A DNA stretch of 64,000 bases from positions 144,710 through 208,709 of the forward strand of contig NZ_JADPCJ010000001.1 in NCBI RefSeq assembly GCF_015670795.1, written 5' to 3'. Source of the DNA: Collinsella aerofaciens (lineage in GTDB: Bacteria > Actinomycetota > Coriobacteriia > Coriobacteriales > Coriobacteriaceae). The number at the start of each line of letters is the position of its first letter. The stretch's first letter is position 1. A program made the position numbers and the translations under genes. Shown piece by piece: positions 7,055 through 16,661 of the stretch. The notes beneath the pieces were generated by a model. The model saw nothing but the letters and a program-made list of their open reading frames with translations. It was not told the DNA's origin and did not search any database.

Positions 7055-8148
7055 CAGCAGTGATATGCGGCGCTCATAAGCACTGTCCCCAGCAGGAATA
7101 GCGTTAAGGAGGCAGCTATCCAGTAGCAGTCGCCGGTCTTGGGAAGCGCCGATGTTGTTGCCATAGTGGATTTGGGCTTGGTCGTCTTGGTGACTGCGGT
7201 CTTGGTGGCCGTTGTCTTGGGCGATGTAGCTGCGGGTTTCACCGCAGGATCCGTCGCCTGTCCCGCACCGGGTTGACCCGCAGCCGGGTCGGCGCCACCA
7301 GTAGTCTCGCCTGTTCCATCCCCTGGCACCTCGCCGCCGGGTGTAACGGTCTCCCCCGCCGGGGCCGTGGCACCATCGGGCTCAATCACCACATGCGTGG
7401 CCACGGACCCTTCAGCATCCACCACGCCACCAGCACCAAAAGCTCCGCCTGCAGGCGTCACAAAGTGCGCAGCCACGAGCGATCCGCGATCGCAGGCAAC
7501 GCCGGCATACGTACCGGTTGCATCCAGCCAGGACGCATCCACGACAAGCGTCTCGCTCGCAACGTCAGCACCAAACCCCTCGTCGAGCAAGCGCACGCCA
7601 TAAAAGTGCAAGCCTGCATCGGATCCCGCGCCCGCGGCAACAACGCGCCCTCCGCCACGTACTGTTAAGCTGCCTGCGGCAATGCCGGCAACAGTCTGGT
7701 CAATAACGCCTGCCCCGTCGGCCCTGGCATCGACCGTGCAGCTGTCCACCACTAGCGCCTGGGACACATGGATCCCGCATTGCGAACCTGTCGCTGCGAG
7801 CGAGCCGGAACCGCGAAGCGTAAGGTTCCCCCACACCTCCATGCCGCTCATGGAAATGTCCGCATCGGGCGCATGCGTCTCGACCACGGAGTTTTGCCCC
7901 ACAAGCGTCACCACCAGGTCGCCGTCGGCGCCGATGGCTTCGCCCGCATAGCCGGTGAGCTCTAGATGTTCGGCATCGGCCCAAACCCACCCGAGACCCG
8001 ACACGCCCGGCTCGTAGTACGTGGCGCCCGCAATGAACAGGCTGTCCGCGCCCGCGGCATAAGAAGGCCCGCCCAGCAAAACGCATAGGCAGGCCATGAT
8101 AGTAAGCAGGATGTAGTTTCGGCTGGTGTGGAACGCGGTGGCAAACAT
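7054..8148 (-). CDS. LPxTG-anchored surface protein
   Basis: This 364-residue protein starts at ATG 8148 with GGAG five bases upstream; an earlier TTG at 8175 lacks a site. A signal peptide (SRNYILLTIMACLCVLLGG ending near SYA-AG) is followed by about 220 residues rich in Gly, Ala, Val and Asp with repeating beta-strand turns, reminiscent of beta-helix surface proteins. A Pro/Thr/Lys wall-spanning stretch leads to LPKTG, a hydrophobic segment (IAASLTLFLLGTVLMSA) and a short tail. The tail lacks the usual basic cluster, which is odd for a sortase substrate. The ligand is unknown. Confidence 0.8.
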   Translation of the reverse strand: MFATAFHTSRNYILLTIMACLCVLLGGPSYAAGADSLFIAGATYYEPGVSGLGWVWADAEHLELTGYAGEAIGADGDLVVTLVGQNSVVETHAPDADISMSGMEVWGNLTLRGSGSLAATGSQCGIHVSQALVVDSCTVDARADGAGVIDQTVAGIAAGSLTVRGGGRVVAAGAGSDAGLHFYGVRLLDEGFGADVASETLVVDASWLDATGTYAGVACDRGSLVAAHFVTPAGGAFGAGGVVDAEGSVATHVVIEPDGATAPAGETVTPGGEVPGDGTGETTGGADPAAGQPGAGQATDPAVKPAATSPKTTATKTAVTKTTKPKSTMATTSALPKTGDCYWIAASLTLFLLGTVLMSAAYHC

Positions 8149-8320
8149 AACCGCTCCGATCTTCGCAAGAGCCAATGGGAGCTGTACCAGGAAATGCCTT
8201 GGTAGCAGCAGTTATTATTGTAGTGAGATCGGACAATAGACGATGATATAACCCGTGATCGACTCCCATAATTAGGTGTAAATCGTTTTGCCAGCCGGTG
8301 AAAGGAAGGGGCGTATTTCC

Positions 8321-9022
8321 TTATTCCGAAGGAGGCTCCTCAACACGCATGCATGGGTGGCCATCGCTGCTATAGAACAAAGTAGATTTAGCCTCATCAA
8401 TTGAGCCACACAACTTAAAAAGGCTCGAATGCTTTATTGAGGAGTAGCCATCTTTGTCGATTTTCAACATCATTAGTCTATTCATAAGAAATAGAGCACC
8501 GATGGCTTTGAGAAGATTTCCCTGACTTGCCTTCTCAAAATTACCGGTACCCGTATCCTCGTCAATTACTACTCTGTTGTGTTTGACACTGTTGTAGTCG
8601 GTCCACCAAGTTAGGGGTTTCGAATTATCGGCGCGTTTGTAATATGCGCTGCCATTTTTATTCTCGCTTTTAATCTGCTTCCAACCATCGAAAGGTCGAA
8701 ATTTGAACTTTCCCTTAAACTCAACGGTCTTAATTCCAAGATCAGGAAAAGCTTCCCCAAGATAATAGCCCCATTTGTTTATGGTGCATTTATTAAGGTC
8801 TACATTTGGAAATAACTGACGAACAATCCCCTTTCCTAGGGAATCTATCTCACCGCACGATGCAAGATAGAGAGTCAAATATTCAATAGAATATGTATCA
8901 CGGTTTTGCTCTGAAAAAGCGCAATAACGTTCCGTATGTGCAAATCGCTCCTCTATTGCCAAATAATAATCCCAATAAGACTGACAATATAAATCGAGCG
9001 AATAATTCGGATCTATGTTCAC
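8321..9022 (-). CDS. Hypothetical protein of the defence island, HEPN-like motif
   Basis: This 233-residue protein starts at GTG 9022 behind AGGGG. It is AT-rich with no signal or membrane segment. Near residue 140-175 it reads WWTDYNSVKHNR and then EKASQGNLLKAIGALFLMN, a pattern seen in HEPN-like proteins where H and R would form the RNase site. It is the last gene of the island, 96 bases after the helicase gene. The assignment is tentative. Confidence 0.6.
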   Translation of the reverse strand: MNIDPNYSLDLYCQSYWDYYLAIEERFAHTERYCAFSEQNRDTYSIEYLTLYLASCGEIDSLGKGIVRQLFPNVDLNKCTINKWGYYLGEAFPDLGIKTVEFKGKFKFRPFDGWKQIKSENKNGSAYYKRADNSKPLTWWTDYNSVKHNRVVIDEDTGTGNFEKASQGNLLKAIGALFLMNRLMMLKIDKDGYSSIKHSSLFKLCGSIDEAKSTLFYSSDGHPCMRVEEPPSE

Positions 9023-9117
9023 CGTGAATCCCCTATTTGATAATTCAATTAATTTAGATTGCTAACGAGGTTTGTTGTGCCCTTGTTTAAGGAATAACTT
9101 CGATCAATACTTCCCGA

Positions 9118-10251
9118 TCAGCTCTTTTCCATGTTAATGTCGCCAGGCATCCATATATGCCATGCATCAAGCGCCTGAGGCTGGAAATCATCCGGTACTA
9201 CAATTGCTAGGCTTGACCTTGCACGTGTGACGGCAACATAGAGTTTCGCCTTCGTGGCTTCAGATAGGTTAGTGCTATGGTCAAAGAGCCAGTTCCGCAT
9301 ATTGGAAGTTGGAAAAAGAAGAACATTGTCAAAAGAAAGCCCTTTTACAGCGCCCATGTTATTTGTCTGAATCCCTGGAGGAGTTTTTGTCCTTCTGTCA
9401 TAGACAAGGCTCACGGCGCCATAACGGTTGCTGTAACTGACAACATCCGAAACCCTAACTAATTTTATGGGCTGTTGGGATGTAGCTTCAGATTTATCCC
9501 TTGTCGAAATAGTTGACGGAAGCTCCGGATACAGGGCATCAGCCAAATCCACAATAATCTGAGGACAACGGTGACAGAATCGGAGTGTGTCGACATCGAC
9601 AGTGCAATTAAGGCGTTTGTCCTTAATATATTTGCCAAACCCCGATTTGCGATACGACTTGTTTTTAGCGACGTTTGCCGTATGAAAAGTTGCCTGTCGC
9701 TGATCGCCAGCAAAGCGCATATCACTAATTTCGCAAAGCATGTTTGCGATAAGGTCAAGATCATAACCAGACATATCTTGGATTTCGTCAATACAAATCA
9801 TGGTGTATAAACGAGATAGACGATCGATAACGTCTCCGTTTGTAATCTCATTAATATAAAGTGCGAGTTCTGCAAGTTTGTCGCTAAATATTTTGATCTT
9901 GTTATCGCCATTATGTCGGCAAGCATAATGGCGCAATTCAGTTTTCCTGGTCCTTAATGCGGATGCGGTGCTTACGAGGTCGATGCCGGCGATGGGTTCA
10001 TTTGCAAGCGCCCCAAATGCGCCCTGAAATGGTCTTATGCACTCGTTTAGAAGGAACGTATACCATGGCATGACGTCAATCGTATCAGGGATGCTACCAA
10101 CTTCATTTAGAAGAACTCGGTTTAGTTCATCGCTATTGGCATCAGTGAATGTTGTGAGAAGCACGTGACCATTACGATGCTCGACAGCCAATCTAGCGAG
10201 ATACGTCGTTTTACCAGATCCCGCCGCGGCGTCATAGAATACACCGGACAT
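9118..10251 (-). CDS. Small UvrD/Rep-type helicase, Gabija GajB-like
   Basis: This 377-residue protein shows the superfamily 1 helicase motifs in order: Walker A AAAGSGKTTYLA (8-19), motif Ia LLTTFTDANSDEL, Walker B ICIDEIQDMSGYDLD (about 152), motif III FAGDQRQATF (about 180), motif V KGLSFDNVLLF and motif VI YVAVTRARSSLAIV (about 340). It is short for the family; GajB proteins are nearer 500 residues, so accessory subdomains are reduced. The start lies five bases after the stop of the OLD nuclease gene, and that gene order matches gajA-gajB. Anti-phage function is inferred from the pair. Confidence 0.82.
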   Translation of the reverse strand: MSGVFYDAAAGSGKTTYLARLAVEHRNGHVLLTTFTDANSDELNRVLLNEVGSIPDTIDVMPWYTFLLNECIRPFQGAFGALANEPIAGIDLVSTASALRTRKTELRHYACRHNGDNKIKIFSDKLAELALYINEITNGDVIDRLSRLYTMICIDEIQDMSGYDLDLIANMLCEISDMRFAGDQRQATFHTANVAKNKSYRKSGFGKYIKDKRLNCTVDVDTLRFCHRCPQIIVDLADALYPELPSTISTRDKSEATSQQPIKLVRVSDVVSYSNRYGAVSLVYDRRTKTPPGIQTNNMGAVKGLSFDNVLLFPTSNMRNWLFDHSTNLSEATKAKLYVAVTRARSSLAIVVPDDFQPQALDAWHIWMPGDINMEKS

Positions 10252-10256
10252 CTAAA

Positions 10257-11954
10257 TCACCCGACGGCCCTATCAATGAAATCAATTGCACGGGTGATAT
10301 AGTCGGGCCAGTTGACTTCTGTACTTGTTTTAAAAAACTCGTACGCGCATTCAGTTTTGTGACTTTTCATATATTGGAGCAGATTATCTCGTGTGTTATA
10401 GCTTTTCCTCAATATCTGATTGACGCAGTCAACCCCGTTTGCTTCAACTAGCTCAGGCTCAAGCGTATTGTAAGAGTATCCGTCAATTGACCCTCGATTT
10501 AACAGTCTTTCTGGGAAACTGACGGCGACTCTAGCGTCCTCATCAGGTTTGCCTTTGCCGAGTAAACTATAGGCCTTATATTGATTTTCTCTGGCCTCGA
10601 TGTTTCCGTCATTGTCGGTCAAAGCGACAGCGAACTGAGAAACCGCATCAGCAAGTTGTAGAAATCTGGAACCAGAATTGCCGACTGAAATAACCTCTAT
10701 GCCATCTTGAATGGGAAGGCGACCGTTATGGGAATCCATATACGCTCTCTGTACTATGAGCTCATCAGAATCACCTTCTACAAGAAAACACGCTTTACAT
10801 AGCAAAAAGCGAAGCGTTGAATAGCCTGGAAGTTTTTCAAAGAAATGGTAGGTATCATCAGTGCAACCGTTGCGGAGACTGGTAGTAGTGCCATCCGGGC
10901 CAACCATAAGAAGATTACCGAGATATAACTTATTTGCTACAAAGCTGCTGTGTGTAGTAATTACAGCTTGCTGGCTATTCAATTCATCACAAATACCATT
11001 CAGTAGCTTATTGAGACTTGCGTGCGAGAGGTGTGCTTCGGGCTCTTCGAGGAGAATTACATTAGATCCGTTTTCGCTGTTTTTTGCTAGGGCCAACTCG
11101 ACTTCAACCATATTTTGAGATCCGGCACCGGCATGTGAAAACGATATTGAATCAAGGGCTGCAACTACGCCGGACTCCCATGCTCGCTTATTCCCCATAT
11201 CGCTGCGGAAGCTGACTGCTTTTCCCGATAGGCTATTCACCTTGTCGGATAACACTTTATTTGCAGCGCTAACAGCATTGCATTCATTAAATTGGAGTCG
11301 AGAATGTCGATATGCCTGAAGGACTGAAATTTGACCATCATGATCTAAAACGTCTTTTGCAAGATGCGATATATAAGACTGCTGACTTCCAGTCCTTGAG
11401 AATCCAGAAGAGTCGATCAGACAAGAACGAAGCTTTAATGAAGAAGTAACTAATCCGCTGCGCGCAAATGTATACCTTTTAACGCGATAGTATTCGATAG
11501 GCAGGGCATTTCCTTCAAGCCCTTTTACGTATTGATCAAATTCCGACCCAAATTCTTCGCGATTAAGCGCAATTAAAATTCCAATTCCGGATTGTTTTTG
11601 TTTACCAGCATTGTAGTCACCTTCATATTTTGCTATTTGATGGTCATCTTTGCCATCGAACGTAGCTTCGATTCGAATTAACGGCGGCATCACAGCGGAC
11701 CCGCATTTCAGCGTATTGAAATAGCAATTGACGTTGTCAACATTAAATAAATCTTGAGTGAGAGCTTGATTGAGCGATGTACCGCGATATGTACCAGACA
11801 GTACAAGATGAAGAGCCTCTAGAATTGTGCTTTTGCCTGAATCATTATTACCAGCGAGAACGTTAATGCCTGGAGATAGAGAAATATGAGTTGGTGATGC
11901 GAATTTTTTGAAACCCTCGATGTAGAGATCTTTTACATATAGGTTAGGTTCCAT
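10257..11954 (-). CDS. OLD-family ATPase-TOPRIM endonuclease, Gabija GajA-like
   Basis: This 565-residue protein has an N-terminal ABC-type ATPase with Walker A LAGNNDSGKSTILEA (near 33), Walker B VILLEEPEAHLSH (near 300) and switch ITTHSSF. A C-terminal TOPRIM domain follows with CFLVEGDSDELI (near 385) and ALTDNDGN (near 440), the metal-binding E and D-x-D. ATG 11954 sits seven bases after GGAG. In class 2 OLD systems the nuclease is paired with a UvrD-like helicase, and that gene follows immediately. In known Gabija systems GajA nicks DNA when nucleotides are depleted; whether this one does is inference. Confidence 0.85.
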   Translation of the reverse strand: MEPNLYVKDLYIEGFKKFASPTHISLSPGINVLAGNNDSGKSTILEALHLVLSGTYRGTSLNQALTQDLFNVDNVNCYFNTLKCGSAVMPPLIRIEATFDGKDDHQIAKYEGDYNAGKQKQSGIGILIALNREEFGSEFDQYVKGLEGNALPIEYYRVKRYTFARSGLVTSSLKLRSCLIDSSGFSRTGSQQSYISHLAKDVLDHDGQISVLQAYRHSRLQFNECNAVSAANKVLSDKVNSLSGKAVSFRSDMGNKRAWESGVVAALDSISFSHAGAGSQNMVEVELALAKNSENGSNVILLEEPEAHLSHASLNKLLNGICDELNSQQAVITTHSSFVANKLYLGNLLMVGPDGTTTSLRNGCTDDTYHFFEKLPGYSTLRFLLCKACFLVEGDSDELIVQRAYMDSHNGRLPIQDGIEVISVGNSGSRFLQLADAVSQFAVALTDNDGNIEARENQYKAYSLLGKGKPDEDARVAVSFPERLLNRGSIDGYSYNTLEPELVEANGVDCVNQILRKSYNTRDNLLQYMKSHKTECAYEFFKTSTEVNWPDYITRAIDFIDRAVG

Positions 11955-12051
11955 TTCCAAACTCCGTTACCGTTTGTATCAAACATTTTTGAAACCACTA
12001 GGTGAATATATCTCGTATAGTCCTCATCCACCACTTTGTCTTCATACTGAT

Positions 12052-12846
12052 TTAATTACCAAGAAATTGCTTTATAGCCACTTCAATCAGCGGAATCACA
12101 ATTGACGCTAATGGGCCAACGTTCTTTGCGATAGCCGAAAGCTTTTCGACCTTTTCGAGAAAGTCCTTCTTGTCGTCTCCTTTAGATGATTTATCTAGAT
12201 CAGCGATTGCGCCGAGGGCTACATTCCTGTCTTCTTCATTTAGTTCTAGTTCAAGCACCATCTGAATGGCAAGAGTGGAATTCATAGTCGACGAGGAGGT
12301 AGATGACGAGGATGAACTCGAGGAAATGTTAGGGTTGTTTGATACGTTATTGTTGATTACGGGGCTTACATTAATATTCACTGGAACCTCCTGGTCCAAA
12401 AACCAGCCTTCAAAGTAATTCCACCCGTCGTCGGCTATTGCAACTCGATAAGCGATGTTATCTGCCCAATCAACCTTCAATAGACCATTTCGGGACAATT
12501 CGCGATAATCACCTTCCCTATTGCTCACATATGAAGGTCCCTGACGGGCCTTAGCGTTGTCGTCACAGCACAGAATGTTGAGAAGCTCGTCGGCGCTATC
12601 GCTTATGCACTTAAACCTCCTTCTGGCTTGGCGCGTTCGACTATAGTGTTCGCGGCCAGCAGGGCATAAGGCTTCAACATATGCTGTCGAATTGGACATG
12701 TCGGTCAGCATTGATATCATGCCGCTGTCACGAAGCGCCACGAGATGCTTTGTAATTTCCAGATCTGTCAAATCAAGCGGAAGTTGGTCCTGTCGCATCC
12801 AAACAATAGATAACGCCATCTCCTGCTTTGCGTTCAATTCAAACAT
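12052..12846 (-). CDS. Hypothetical protein with Asn/Ser-rich linker, defence island
   Basis: This 264-residue protein has three parts. Residues 1-140 look like one or two winged-helix units. Residues about 150-185 are a low-complexity Asn then Ser/Thr linker (NINVSPVINNNVSNNPN, then a Ser run). The last 75 residues are charged helices ending in a hydrophobic helix GPLASIVIPLIEVAIKQFLG. Such an architecture is seen in conflict-system proteins where a sensor is tethered to a helical effector. The gene lies 97 bases upstream of the OLD gene in the same direction. No family is recognised. Confidence 0.65.
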   Translation of the reverse strand: MFELNAKQEMALSIVWMRQDQLPLDLTDLEITKHLVALRDSGMISMLTDMSNSTAYVEALCPAGREHYSRTRQARRRFKCISDSADELLNILCCDDNAKARQGPSYVSNREGDYRELSRNGLLKVDWADNIAYRVAIADDGWNYFEGWFLDQEVPVNINVSPVINNNVSNNPNISSSSSSSSTSSSTMNSTLAIQMVLELELNEEDRNVALGAIADLDKSSKGDDKKDFLEKVEKLSAIAKNVGPLASIVIPLIEVAIKQFLGN

Positions 12847-12993
12847 ACACCACTCATTTCTCGCTATTGAATTTGCTAGTTATCAGCAGGTCTCTTTTCT
12901 TTAGGATATGACCCTGCAGAGACATATCTACGAGTCGAGTAAAATCCGCTCATTAAGAACCGCGAAAGCCCCAGTCCGATTTTGATGCTGATA

Positions 12994-14058
12994 CTAATTA
13001 GTACAAGGCCTTACGATCCCACAGACCTTCCACTCTCCACGGCGCTTTTCCAAATGGAGTTGATAAACATTCGTCAAATACTGCGGCGTGCTGGTTATCC
13101 AGGCATTTGAAACATGTGGAAGTAGTTTAACCTGTGCGTAATCCGTACCGCCCTCATGAGCCACCTTAGAAGCGGCTCCAATTTGGGGAATGGAACGAAT
13201 CATCTCTGAAGCATCCTCAAAATCACCCCAGTATGCCAGGGAGTCTTGGCATACTGCCGATGTAAGACTCCTTATATCTAGAGGCTTTTTCAACAGTAGA
13301 TTTATAAAGCTGTCCGCAGCCAAAATAGCCGATGCGTCATCTACTGGCAGAGCCTTTATGATATCAACGACTTCGGGAACATCCGCATCGTGTCCAGCAA
13401 CATTCGACCAGTAGGGAGAGCCAATAACCTCTTTAGCCTCGCCACGGGAGGTATCGAGGTTCAATACAGCGGCCTTGTCGCCGTCAATTCTTGCAAGCGT
13501 AGGCACTTCCGCCGAAATGCATAAATCTCTGAACCTGAAAATGATTTGCTCGCGTGAAATTACAAATGGTGCAAGGGCATGCAATCTTGCATGGTTGGGA
13601 ATCGCCTGCAGCCGCATTGCCCTGTCGTAATCTGCGTGCAGCAAGCTACCGTAAACGATGTCTTCGATGTTACTAAAATGCCCTTGTACATCGTTTCCGT
13701 TTTGTAACATGAGCTCAATATCTCTTCCGAGTGGCTGTTTGAGCCTTTTACGCAAATCTCCAACAGCCTTCGTATTGAAGCGCGAATCGGTTTCGGCGAT
13801 ATCAAAAAGCTTCTTAAGCTGCACGCGCTCGCTATTGGAAAAGTACTTCCGCTGAAGCATCATGCGGACACAAATTGCGGTCCAGACCATCTCGATATCT
13901 TCTATCTTAGAACCGCGAAGACCAAGTGGGTCTGAAATAGAACTGCATTCAATCTTTGTAGGCAAAGGGACGCATGCAGTAATAGCATCGTATTCCTGCA
14001 CCGTGAACATAAATAGAGACAATAACGATGCGTTATCTATTTTTGATGCTTTATTCAT
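12994..14058 (-). CDS. Hypothetical protein, first gene of the defence island
   Basis: This 354-residue soluble protein starts at ATG 14058 behind GAGGGAG. It is mainly helical in its first 190 residues and mixed after that, with a C-terminal YQLHLEKRRGEWKVCGIVRP resembling an SnoaL/NTF2-like strand pair. I recognise no family. Base composition matches the other four island genes and is well below that of the capsule operon, which suggests joint acquisition. Confidence 0.6.
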   Translation of the reverse strand: MNKASKIDNASLLSLFMFTVQEYDAITACVPLPTKIECSSISDPLGLRGSKIEDIEMVWTAICVRMMLQRKYFSNSERVQLKKLFDIAETDSRFNTKAVGDLRKRLKQPLGRDIELMLQNGNDVQGHFSNIEDIVYGSLLHADYDRAMRLQAIPNHARLHALAPFVISREQIIFRFRDLCISAEVPTLARIDGDKAAVLNLDTSRGEAKEVIGSPYWSNVAGHDADVPEVVDIIKALPVDDASAILAADSFINLLLKKPLDIRSLTSAVCQDSLAYWGDFEDASEMIRSIPQIGAASKVAHEGGTDYAQVKLLPHVSNAWITSTPQYLTNVYQLHLEKRRGEWKVCGIVRPCTN

Positions 14059-14151
14059 GAGCTCCCTCAGGTGGTAATTGCAAGGTAGAGACCAAAATCT
14101 TACGTATATCTACCAAAACATATTACAGAGGTTGATGGGGCTTGTTAAATC

Positions 14152-14191
14152 AAAAGAGGGTGTATCGGCTTTCGCCGATACACCCTCTTTT
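14152..14191. terminator. Strong bidirectional terminator hairpin
   Basis: An 18-bp perfect stem (14152-14169 with 14174-14191) and a TTTC loop, with A/T runs on both sides, ends the capsule operon arriving from the right. It also insulates the defence island to its left. Confidence 0.85.
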
Positions 14192-14243
14192 CGACAAATG
14201 GATTTATACGCAAGGTTAGAGTCTCTGCTGGAAACCCTCTCCC

Positions 14244-15503
14244 CTAGTCCCGCTTAAATAGATCCCTCGTGTAGACCTTGTCCGCCACGTCGGCGAGCTC
14301 GTCGCTCCAGCGGTTGGCCACGATAACGTCACAGCCGGCCTTGAAGGCCTCCAGGTCGTGGGTCACCTCGGAGCCGAAGAACTCCGGCGCGTCCAGCGTG
14401 GGCTCGTAGACCACCACGGGCACGCCCTTGGCCTTCACGCGCTTCATGACGCCCTGGATCGAGCTCGCACGGAAGTTGTCGGAGTTGGACTTCATCGTCA
14501 GGCGGTACACGCCCACGACCGGCTTCTCCTTGCCCTCATACACGCGGTCCCACACCATCTGCAGCACCTCGTCGGCCACGAAGTCCTTGCGGGTGCGGTT
14601 GGCGTCCACGATGGCCTCGATCAGGTTCTGGGGCACGTCCCTGTAGTTGGCGAGCAACTGCTTGGTGTCCTTGGGCAGGCAGTAGCCTCCGTAGCCGAAG
14701 CTGGGGTTGTTGTAGTGGGACCCGATGCGCGGCTCCAGGCACACGCCGTCGATGACGTCGCGGGTGTTGAGGCCGCGGACCTCGCAGTAGGTGTCGAGCT
14801 CGTTGAAGTAGGCCACGCGCAGCGCCAGGTAGGTGTTGGCGAAGAGCTTCACCGCCTCGGCCTCGGTGGTGCCCAGCACGAGCTCGGGAATGCCGATAGT
14901 TCCGTCGGCGTTAACACGCTCCAGCTCCGCGGGGTCCGCCCCTTGGGCAAGCAGGCGTGCGAAGCGCTCGGCAGCCGCGACAGCCTCGGAGTCGTCCTTC
15001 GGCGCGCCAACCACGATGCGGCTGGGGTGCAGGTTGTCGTAGAGGGCCTTGCTTTCGCGCAGGAACTCGGGGCTGAAGAAGATCTTGTCGTCGCCCAGCC
15101 TCTCTCGCAGGCCCGCGGTGTAGCCGACGGGGATGGTCGACTTGATGACGATCCAGGCGTCCGGGTTCACCGAGCGCACGGCGGTGATTGCGGCCTCGAC
15201 GGAGCTCGTGTCGAAGAAGTTCCTGTCCGAGTCGTAGTTGGTTGGCGTGGCGATGACGGCGTAGTCGGCGCCCGCGTAGGCCTCGGCCACGTCGACGGTG
15301 GCGTGCAGGTCGAGCTTGCGCTCCCCCGCCTTTGCCTCCGCGAGGAACCGCTCGATCTCGTCGTCCTGGATGGGCGATACGTAGTTGTTGATCTTCTCGA
15401 CCTTCTCGGGCACGATGTCCAGCGCGTGGACCTCGTTGTGCTGCGAGAGCAGGACAGCGAGGGACAGGCCGACGTAGCCGGTACCGGCAACAGCGATCTT
15501 CAT
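14244..15503 (-). CDS. ugd: UDP-glucose 6-dehydrogenase
   Basis: This 419-residue enzyme oxidises UDP-glucose to UDP-glucuronate with two NAD. It shows the Rossmann motif [16 protein letters not shown] at the N-terminus, a central [12 protein letters not shown] segment and the catalytic cysteine in [18 protein letters not shown] 15503 is chosen over TTG 15515 because TTGGAG lies just upstream of it. It is the last gene of the capsule operon, after its epimerase partner, and supplies uronic acid. Confidence 0.94.
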   Translation of the reverse strand: MKIAVAGTGYVGLSLAVLLSQHNEVHALDIVPEKVEKINNYVSPIQDDEIERFLAEAKAGERKLDLHATVDVAEAYAGADYAVIATPTNYDSDRNFFDTSSVEAAITAVRSVNPDAWIVIKSTIPVGYTAGLRERLGDDKIFFSPEFLRESKALYDNLHPSRIVVGAPKDDSEAVAAAERFARLLAQGADPAELERVNADGTIGIPELVLGTTEAEAVKLFANTYLALRVAYFNELDTYCEVRGLNTRDVIDGVCLEPRIGSHYNNPSFGYGGYCLPKDTKQLLANYRDVPQNLIEAIVDANRTRKDFVADEVLQMVWDRVYEGKEKPVVGVYRLTMKSNSDNFRASSIQGVMKRVKAKGVPVVVYEPTLDAPEFFGSEVTHDLEAFKAGCDVIVANRWSDELADVADKVYTRDLFKRD

Positions 15504-15572
15504 GTCATTCTCCAATTGTCAAAGAACAGTAATCAGCATGAAAAATGGCCCCTGCTACAGGGCCATGATTTG

Positions 15573-16610
15573 CTAAATGTTGTAGTAGCGCTTATACCAC
15601 TTGGCGAAGGCCCTCAAGCCGTCCTCGAGCGGCGTCGCTGGCTTGTAGCCCAGGTCGCGCTGGAGCGCCGTGGTATCGGCGTAGGTGACGGGCACGTCAC
15701 CGGGCTGCATGGGAACGAGCTGCTTGTGAGCTTCGAAGTCATAGTCAGCGGGCAGCACGCCCTCCTCCACCAGCACGCGCTGCAGCGTGTCGACGAAGTC
15801 GAGCAGGTTCTCGGGATGCGAGTTGCCGATGTTGTAGACGCGATGGGCGGCGAGGGGCAGCCCGTCCTCGCCCATCTTCACCTCGGGTGCGGCGTCCATG
15901 ACACGCCTCACGCCCTCGACGATGTCGTCGACGTAGGTGAAGTCGCGACGGCAGTCGCCCATGTTGAAGATCTTGATGGTGTCGCCGCGGCGCAGCTTCT
16001 CGGTGAATCCGAAGTAGGCCATGTCGGGCCTGCCCATGGGACCGTAAACCGTGAAGAAGCGCAGGCCGGTGGCCGGGATGGAGTAGAGCTTGGAGTAGGC
16101 GGCGGCCATGAGCTCGTTTGACTTCTTGGTGGCGGCGTAGAGCGACACCGGCGAGTCCACGCGGTCCTCCTCGGAGAACGGCACCTTCTTGTTGCCGCCG
16201 TAGACCGAGCTGGAGCTCGCGTAGACGAGGTGCCTGAGCGGGTGGTGGCGGCAGGCCTCCAGGATGTTGAAGAATCCGACGAGGTTGCTCTCGAGGTAGG
16301 CGCGCGGGTTCTCGATGGAGTAGCGGACGCCCGCCTGGGCGGCGAGGTTCACCACGACGTCGAAACCGTTCTCGGCGAACAGACGCTCGATGAGTGCAGA
16401 GTCACACAGGTCACCGCGCACGAAGGCGAAGCGGCCGTCGGCATCGGCCTCGGCGAGCATGCGCAGGCGCGCATCTTTGATGCCGGGGTCGTAATAGCTG
16501 TTGAGGTTGTCGAGACCGACAATCACATCGTCGGTCTCATCGAGCAGCTTCTTGACGAGGAACGCGCCGATGAAGCCGGCGGCGCCCGTTACCAATACCT
16601 TACTTGCCAT
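15573..16610 (-). CDS. NAD-dependent epimerase, probable UDP-glucuronate 4-epimerase
   Basis: This 345-residue short-chain dehydrogenase/reductase has GAAGFIGAFL at residues 9-18 and the Y-x3-K pair in SLYAATKKSNELMA. The LDNLNSYYDP segment after the Rossmann fold is typical of UDP-glucuronate 4-epimerases, which give UDP-galacturonate. Adjacent ugd supplies the substrate. The exact sugar specificity is inferred. Confidence 0.88.
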   Translation of the reverse strand: MASKVLVTGAAGFIGAFLVKKLLDETDDVIVGLDNLNSYYDPGIKDARLRMLAEADADGRFAFVRGDLCDSALIERLFAENGFDVVVNLAAQAGVRYSIENPRAYLESNLVGFFNILEACRHHPLRHLVYASSSSVYGGNKKVPFSEEDRVDSPVSLYAATKKSNELMAAAYSKLYSIPATGLRFFTVYGPMGRPDMAYFGFTEKLRRGDTIKIFNMGDCRRDFTYVDDIVEGVRRVMDAAPEVKMGEDGLPLAAHRVYNIGNSHPENLLDFVDTLQRVLVEEGVLPADYDFEAHKQLVPMQPGDVPVTYADTTALQRDLGYKPATPLEDGLRAFAKWYKRYYNI

Positions 16611-16661
16611 TTCTCCTCTTTCGTTGTCAATGTACTAATTCAAAAAGCGCGCTTACGCCCG

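Noticed and set aside
14358-16121. A 587-residue plus-strand open frame opposite ugd and the epimerase gene
   Set aside because: It is composed mainly of V, G, H, L and A as expected from the antisense of high-GC genes, has no motif, and both opposite genes are certain.
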